Part shown: in pieces, positions 34,779 to 40,505 of the stretch
Layout of the letters: each line of letters opens with the position of its first letter
Numbering within the stretch: the stretch's first letter is position 1
Assembly (NCBI GenBank): GCA_025934105.1
Contig: JAICYS010000018.1
Span: 1-40,505, forward strand
Length of the DNA: 40,505 bases
Direction: 5' to 3'
Source: Myxococcota bacterium
GTDB lineage: Bacteria > Myxococcota_A > Polyangia > Fen-1088
Program-made: the position numbers and the translations under genes
Notes under the pieces: model-generated
What the model was told of the DNA's origin: nothing
Database searches by the model: none
What the model saw: the letters and a program-made list of their open reading frames with translations, nothing else

Positions 34779-34794
<16 letters not shown>
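34045..34794 (+). CDS. hypothetical lipoprotein
   Basis: The 249-aa product has a signal peptide (GVRQIFLGVTGGLLLAAGC) with a clear lipobox. The mature protein is beta-rich, with the pattern of myxobacterial extracellular proteins: YQPLVVGAQWSYQVTD, TAGATWQLTYQD, VTVPAGTFSAVRITR, and TQWFVPGVGKVRE, the last three resembling segments of short surface-domain proteins that report TapB/DUF3108-like folds, though I am not certain. I chose the ATG at 34045 because GGAGG lies 7 bases upstream; the track start at 34039 sits directly on that site. It is likely the last gene of the VTC cluster. Its 3' end overlaps the convergent response regulator by 16 bases. Confidence 0.75.
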
Positions 34795-36163
<1,369 letters not shown>

Positions 36164-36167
<4 letters not shown>

Positions 36168-38065
36168 GTGGGCGTCCCCGCGGCGGCGGGCGCCGCCTCC
36201 CCCGCGCGCGCCGCCGCGATGGGCAGGCGCACCCGGAACAGCGCCCCGCCCTGCGGCCCGCGCTCGACCTCGATGCGCCCGCCGTGCGCCTCGACGAAGC
36301 GCTGCGAGGTGGGCAGCCCCAGGCCGGTGCCGTTCGGCTTGGTGGTGAAGAACGGCTCGAACAGGTGCTCGCGCGCGGCCGGCGACAAGCCCGGCCCGTC
36401 GTCGGCGACCTCGATGACCGCTTCCCCGCCGCGAGCCCCGGCGGTGACCGTCACGGCGTGACCGGCCTCGACCGCATTCTTGATGAGATTGACCATCACA
36501 CCCTGAATCTTATGCGCATCGCACCAGGCCGGCAGCGCCGGCGGTGCGTCGACCCGCAACGAGACGCCGCGATCGGCGACCAGGTCGGCCACCGCCTCGG
36601 CCGCCCGGCCGATGACCGCCGTCAGGTCGGCGGGCGCCCGCGCGATGCGCGGCGAGCGCGAAAACGACAGCAACGAATCGACCACGTCGCGCAGCCGGGC
36701 GATCTCGCCCAGCACCTGCGGTCGCAGCCGCGCCAGCCGCGCGCTGTTCTGCGGATCCTGGGCGATGAGCTCGACGGCCATCCCCAGGCCGTTGAGGGCG
36801 TTCTTGAGCTCGTGCGCGATGGCGGCCGAGGTCTTCCCCATGGCCGCGAACCGCTCGGCGTCGACCAGCGCCGCCTGCGTGGCGACCAGCTCTTGCGTGC
36901 GGTCCCGCACCCGCTGCTCGAGCAGCCCGGCCGCCTCGCGCAGGTCCTGGTCGCGGCGCTGGATCGCCTCCTCCATCCGCTGGAACGCCCCCAGCAGCGT
37001 CGAGATCTCTTCGGTGCCGGCGGGGCGCGGCCCGGGCTCGCCCGCACGGAGCTGGGATTGCCCGGCCGGCGTCGTCGCGGGCCGGTCCAGGAACCCTCGC
37101 AGCGTGGGTCCCGGCTGATCCTCCGCGTGCTCGCCGCGGGCGATCCGGATGGCGCCGTCGGCCAGGGCTTGCAGCGGCCGGGCCAGGTACGCCGACAGCG
37201 CCAGCCCCACGAACAGCGCCACCACGATGCCCAGCACCAAGATGCCGGCCAGCGTGGCCCCCTGCTGCTCGATGTTGGCGGTCAACACCCGCCACGGCCA
37301 GGCGAAGACCACCGCATAGCGGGTCGCCGCGCCCACCGGCGAGTAGGCGAACAGCGTCTTTTGCCCCGACGCCTCGCCGATCAGCGTGCCGCTGGTGCCG
37401 CGGCGCGCGGCGGCGATGGCCCGGGCCCACCCCGAGCGCGCGGGCGGCGGCGGACCTCCCGGCGGGTAGATGACGGCGCCGTCGTCCTCGTCGATCAGCA
37501 CCGCGTCGGTGTGGGGGGGCAGGTTCTCGTGAAAGGTCGGCGAGATCAGGTTGTTCTCGGCCAGCGCGATCACGCCCACCAGCGCGCCCGCGAAGGCGCC
37601 GCCGTGCGCCACCGGCTGCACGATCTTCATGGTCTGGCCCAGGGCCGGCTCGTCGGTGATCCGGAACAGCGGGCCAGCGACGCCGGTGCGGACCGCCTGG
37701 AACCAGGGGCGATCGCCGAAGGCCTGCCCGCGGAACTCGGAGCGGTCGGGGACCGAGCGCACGCAGCGCCCATCGCGGTCCAGCAGCAGCACCGCCGTGT
37801 TGTAGAGGACCGAGTGCGCGTGCGCGCTGGCCAGGATCTGCTGTTCTTGCAGCAGGTCCGGGTCGGTGGGGTTCATCTCGGGCAAGAGCGCCAGGCGCTT
37901 CAGCTCGTCCTCGAGGATCTCGAAGTTGTCGCGCAGCGCGAAGGCCCGGTTCTCGGCGAAGAGCTGATACTCGGTGGTCAGCTCGCGGCGCATGGTGGCC
38001 GCCGACTGATAGATGGTGGTGCCGCCGGCCAGGCCGATCGACACGACCAGCAGCGACGAGAGCAC
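36164..38065 (-). CDS. membrane sensor histidine kinase with extracytoplasmic Cache-like sensor
   Basis: A 633-aa kinase. A first membrane segment lies at the N-terminus (LSSLLVVSIGLAGG), a periplasmic sensor of about 240 residues follows (double-Cache-like; LLLDRDGRCV, RPWFQAVRTG, GQTMKIVQPV, GALVGVIAL), then a second membrane segment at about 271-294, a HAMP region with a Pro/Gly-rich insert, a coiled coil, and the kinase core: His418 in AIAHELKNALNG, N box NLIKNAVEAG, DDGPGL, and FFTTKPNGTGLGL. The GTG start at 38065 has a poor ribosome-binding site; upstream codons in frame (RLTLRTELSL) look coding but lack a common start codon, so the true start may be a CTG. It is the partner of the sigma-54 regulator. 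Confidence 0.92.
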
Positions 38066-38130
38066 CAGCGAAAGCTCGGTCCGAAGGGTCAGGCGCGGAA
38101 CGCTAGCACCGCGCGCCGGCTTTTACACCA

Positions 38131-38169
38131 CCCGCCCGATCGGGACGCCTGTCGACGCAACCGGGCGGG
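38131..38169 (-). terminator. possible hairpin after the beta-propeller gene
   Basis: CCCGCCCG (38131-38138) and CGGGCGGG (38162-38169) form an 8-base GC-only stem around a 23-base loop, 43 bases beyond the stop of the beta-propeller gene and upstream of the histidine kinase gene. No T-run follows, so this would not be a standard intrinsic terminator. It may be chance. Confidence 0.25.
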
Positions 38170-38211
38170 CCTCGATGTCCCGGCGGGCGACGCGCTTTCG
38201 CAGGCGGTGCG

Positions 38212-39201
38212 CTAATCGGAATCGGGCAGAAGCAGGACGGCCCCGCTGCGGGGCGCGCCCACGAACACGGTTCGGCTGGTCGGATCGAAGGCCACCGTGT
38301 GCGCGTCCAGCGCGGTGGCTTTCGTCCCCAGCAGGGCCAGCCTGCCGTCGGGCGACACGCGGAAGGTGAACAGCCGCCCGATGCCGGCCGAGGGGACGTA
38401 GAGGTGCCCGAGCGGCGCGGCGTACCCGATGCTGTCCACCTCGGGACCCACCGCCGCGGTCGAGACGAGCTTCTGGCTGCCGAGGTCGACGACGGTGGCC
38501 CGTCCCTCGGCGCAACCGGTGAACAGCAGCCCGCGCGCGGCGTCGAGCGCGATGCCGCGCGCGCCCCGGCAGCCGTTGCGCCAGCTCGCGACCACCTTGC
38601 GCGCCCGCAGGTCGACGGCGAAGCTGTGATCGGTCCAGGTGTGGCTGTAGGCGCGGCCGCGGGCCTCGTCGACGGCCAGCGACTCGGGGCCGTCGGGGAC
38701 CGGAACCAGCCCCACCCGCACCAAGCGGCGGCGATCCGGGCCGTCGAAGCGGAGCACCTCGATCTGCTTGCGCGAGGGCTCAGTCACCCAGACCTCGCCG
38801 GTGGCCGCGACGGCGCGCACGTAGTCCGGCTTGCCGGCCAGGTCGACCGAGCCGACGATCTTCAGCACCGTCGGATCGACGACGCGCAGCGTGCGCGTCT
38901 GGCGGTCCGTGGCCACGATCCGCGCCGGCCGACCGGGCACCTCGACGGCCGAGGTCGTCCCCTGATCGTGCCCGCCCCGGAACGCGCCGCCGCTGAACCC
39001 GGCGACCGCCGCCACGTGACGGGTGGCCGGGTCCAGCAGGAACAGCGTGCCCGCCCCGCCGCCCGGCACCAGCACGCGCCCGAGCCCCGGCGCCAGCTGC
39101 AGGTCGTCGAAGCCGATCCCGCGCTCGCCGCCCGGCAGCAAGACCGTCGCCGGGCCGGCCGCCACCGCGGCGGCCAGCACGGCCAGCGCGACCAGCCGCA
39201 C
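38212..39201 (-). CDS. secreted YncE-like beta-propeller protein
   Basis: The 329-aa protein has a signal peptide (VRLVALAVLAAAVAAG) and then six to seven repeated blades of the YVTN/YncE type: LLDPATRHVAAVAGF, VVDPTVLKIVGSVDL, EVWVTEPSRKQIEVLR, SLAVDEARGRAYSH, GIALDAARGLLFTG, TVVDLGSQKLVSTA, and TVAFDPTSRTVFVGAP. Such propellers bind ligands or protein partners in the periplasm; no enzyme residues stand out. I used the GTG at 39201, which has GGGAG upstream and lies just 2 bases after the epimerase stop. The larger track ORF continues into that gene in the wrong frame. It is probably co-transcribed with the epimerase. Confidence 0.85.
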   Translation of the reverse strand: MRLVALAVLAAAVAAGPATVLLPGGERGIGFDDLQLAPGLGRVLVPGGGAGTLFLLDPATRHVAAVAGFSGGAFRGGHDQGTTSAVEVPGRPARIVATDRQTRTLRVVDPTVLKIVGSVDLAGKPDYVRAVAATGEVWVTEPSRKQIEVLRFDGPDRRRLVRVGLVPVPDGPESLAVDEARGRAYSHTWTDHSFAVDLRARKVVASWRNGCRGARGIALDAARGLLFTGCAEGRATVVDLGSQKLVSTAAVGPEVDSIGYAAPLGHLYVPSAGIGRLFTFRVSPDGRLALLGTKATALDAHTVAFDPTSRTVFVGAPRSGAVLLLPDSD

Positions 39202-39203
39202 CG

Positions 39204-40205
39204 CTACTCCCGCCGCCAGGCGCGCAAGATCTCCTCGACGCGCGCGTTGGCCTGCTCGTCGACGGTCTGCCGCGACGGATCGGCGTCGAACCAGGCCAGG
39301 GTGCGGCGGATCCCCTCGGCGAACGGAATCTGCGCCTGCCACCCCGGCACGAACGACTTGATCTTGGCGTTGTCGAACAGCGCGCACCAGCTCTTGTCGC
39401 CAAGCAGGCCCGGCCCGGTCTCGGGATCGACCTTGGCGATGAACGCGCTGGGGACGTGCACCAGGTTCGGCTCGGCCCCGGCGGCCCGCCCGACCAGCCG
39501 CAGGATCTGGTCCCAGGTCAGCCACTCGTCGGAGGTGATGTGGAAGGCGTGGCCGATGGCGCGCGGGTTGCCGCACAGGCCGATGAACGCGCGCGCGAAA
39601 TCGTCGGCGTGGGTCAACGTCCAGAGCGACGTCCCCTCGCCGTGGATGACGACGGGCAGGCCGCGCCGGATGCGATCGACGATGGTGTAGTCGGACTTGC
39701 CGACCGCCACCGGCACGATGGTGTCGTAGGTGTGCGACGGCCGCACGATGGTCATCGGGAACCCGCTGGCGCGGTAGGCCCGCATCAACGCCTCCTCGCA
39801 GGCGATCTTGTTGCGCGAGTACTCCCAGTAGGGATTCGCCAGCGGCGTCGATTCGGTGATCACCGGGTGCGCGGGCGGCTTCTGGTAGGCCGACGCCGAG
39901 CTGATGAAGATGTACTGGCCGGTGGCCGCGGCGTCGCCCCCGCCCGAGAACCAGGCCAGGTCGCGTTCGACGTCGGCGGCGGTGAACGCGATCCAGTCGA
40001 CGACCACGTCGTAGCGGGCCCCGCGCAGCGCCCCGGGCGGCCGGCCGCTGTGCACGTCGTGCGCGATGACCTTCACCCCGGCTGGCAACGGGTGTTTGCT
40101 GGTCCGGCCCCGGTTGACGAGGTGCAGCTCGTGTCCCCGGTCGACCAGCTGTCGGCTCAGCGTCGAGCTGATGTTCCCGGTGCCGCCGATGAACAGGATC
40201 TTCAT
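39204..40205 (-). CDS. NAD-dependent epimerase/dehydratase (extended SDR)
   Basis: A 333-aa extended short-chain dehydrogenase. The NAD(P)-binding motif FIGGTGNIS is at residues 5-13, a Ser-rich strand FISSASAYQ precedes the active site, and the catalytic YxxxK is in [22 protein letters not shown] segment and the terminal helices ([12 protein letters not shown]) fit sugar-nucleotide or related epimerases and reductases. The exact substrate is unknown; similar proteins are simply called NAD-dependent epimerase/dehydratase. The gene is divergent from leuS with a 26-base gap that holds an overlapping -10 element on each strand. It is followed directly by the beta-propeller gene. Confidence 0.9.
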   Translation of the reverse strand: MKILFIGGTGNISSTLSRQLVDRGHELHLVNRGRTSKHPLPAGVKVIAHDVHSGRPPGALRGARYDVVVDWIAFTAADVERDLAWFSGGGDAAATGQYIFISSASAYQKPPAHPVITESTPLANPYWEYSRNKIACEEALMRAYRASGFPMTIVRPSHTYDTIVPVAVGKSDYTIVDRIRRGLPVVIHGEGTSLWTLTHADDFARAFIGLCGNPRAIGHAFHITSDEWLTWDQILRLVGRAAGAEPNLVHVPSAFIAKVDPETGPGLLGDKSWCALFDNAKIKSFVPGWQAQIPFAEGIRRTLAWFDADPSRQTVDEQANARVEEILRAWRRE

Positions 40206-40212
40206 GGCGCGC

Positions 40213-40222
40213 AGTATATATT
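40213..40222. promoter_or_regulatory. overlapping divergent -10 elements between epimerase and leuS
   Basis: The A/T-rich island AGTATATATT stands out in very GC-rich DNA. On the minus strand it reads TATACT, ending 7 bases before the epimerase ATG. On the plus strand it gives TATATT, ending 9 bases before the leuS ATG. Neither gene has a Shine-Dalgarno sequence, so both messages may be leaderless or nearly so. No -35 element is clear. Confidence 0.45.
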
Positions 40223-40231
40223 CGTCCGTCC

Positions 40232-40505
40232 ATGCCTTACGACCACAGCACCGTCGAGCCGAAGTGGCAGGCCCGCTGGCGGGAAGCCGGGCTGCACAAG
40301 ACGCCGGCCGACCCGGCCCTGCCCAAGTTCTACGCGCTGGACATGTTCCCCTACCCGTCCGGCGCCGGCCTACACGTCGGCCACTGCGAGGGCTACACGG
40401 CCACCGACGTCATCACGCGCTGGAAGCGGATGCAGGGCTTTCGCGTGCTGCACCCGATGGGCTGGGACGCCTTCGGCCTGCCGGCCGAGAACTACGCCAT
40501 CAAGC
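40232..40505 (+). CDS. leuS: leucyl-tRNA synthetase, N-terminal part (cut by window edge)
   Basis: The first 91 codons are present. The start [21 protein letters not shown] is typical of LeuRS, as are [20 protein letters not shown], which contains the class I HIGH motif as HVGH, and [16 protein letters not shown]. The sequence [15 protein letters not shown] at the right edge continues the conserved catalytic core. The enzyme charges tRNA-Leu with leucine. There is no frame interruption in the part seen. Confidence 0.97.
   Translation, partial: MPYDHSTVEPKWQARWREAGLHKTPADPALPKFYALDMFPYPSGAGLHVGHCEGYTATDVITRWKRMQGFRVLHPMGWDAFGLPAENYAIK

Overview
The window is about 40 kb of GC-rich DNA, most likely from a Myxococcota-type bacterium. 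The clues are strongly G/C-ending codons in the core, several lipoproteins (one with Asp/Gly-rich runs typical of the group), an HU-like protein with a long Ala/Pro tail, a secreted cupin protein with a region resembling the AgmX/PglI C-terminal domain, and many same-strand genes joined by 4-base ATGA/GTGA overlaps. The assignment is an inference; no rRNA gene is present.

Left part (1-7.1 kb) is accessory DNA, visibly less GC-rich than the rest and ending at a tRNA-Gly(GCC) gene. It holds a complete anti-phage CBASS locus of the HORMA/TRIP13 (type III) kind on the minus strand: a small 86-aa protein, a CD-NTase, a single bacterial HORMA protein (Cap7), a TRIP13-like AAA+ ATPase (Cap6), the HNH-SAVED nuclease effector Cap5, and a DUF4238-like gene overlapping the end of cap5. 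A WYL-domain regulator resembling CapW is transcribed divergently. The expected logic is that HORMA licenses the CD-NTase, TRIP13 resets it, the cyclic nucleotide is bound by the SAVED domain, and the HNH domain then degrades DNA. The 86-aa protein and the DUF4238 protein are the parts without a known job.

Middle part (7.2-21.8 kb) is metabolic core. On the minus strand are a SAM hydroxide adenosyltransferase, a lipoprotein and an RlmD/TrmA-family RNA methyltransferase. On the plus strand are both subunits of a 3-oxoacid CoA-transferase and the catalytic subunit of methylmalonyl-CoA mutase. A six-gene minus-strand operon carries the B12-binding mutase subunit, a secreted cupin protein, an acyl-CoA dehydrogenase, the MeaB-type GTPase, a lipoprotein and a geranylgeranyl-reductase-like flavoprotein. 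Together these suggest acyl-CoA, propionyl-CoA or branched-chain catabolism feeding methylmalonyl-CoA to succinyl-CoA. An HU-like gene with a duplicated 3' end, an aldehyde dehydrogenase and a lone response regulator lie in the same region.

Right part (21.8-40.5 kb) starts with a recC-recB-recD operon. Next comes an unusual cluster: a VTC-domain (polyphosphate-polymerase-like) protein, a thymidylate-kinase-like P-loop protein fused to 27-residue helical repeats and broken by one extra G, a DUF4956 membrane protein and a lipoprotein. A candidate sigma-54 promoter precedes it. A sigma-54-dependent response regulator and its membrane histidine kinase follow on the opposite strand, then a beta-propeller protein, an epimerase, and the start of leuS running off the right edge.

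The two places most worth follow-up are the CBASS locus with its two uncharacterised companions and the VTC / kinase-repeat / DUF4956 cluster.
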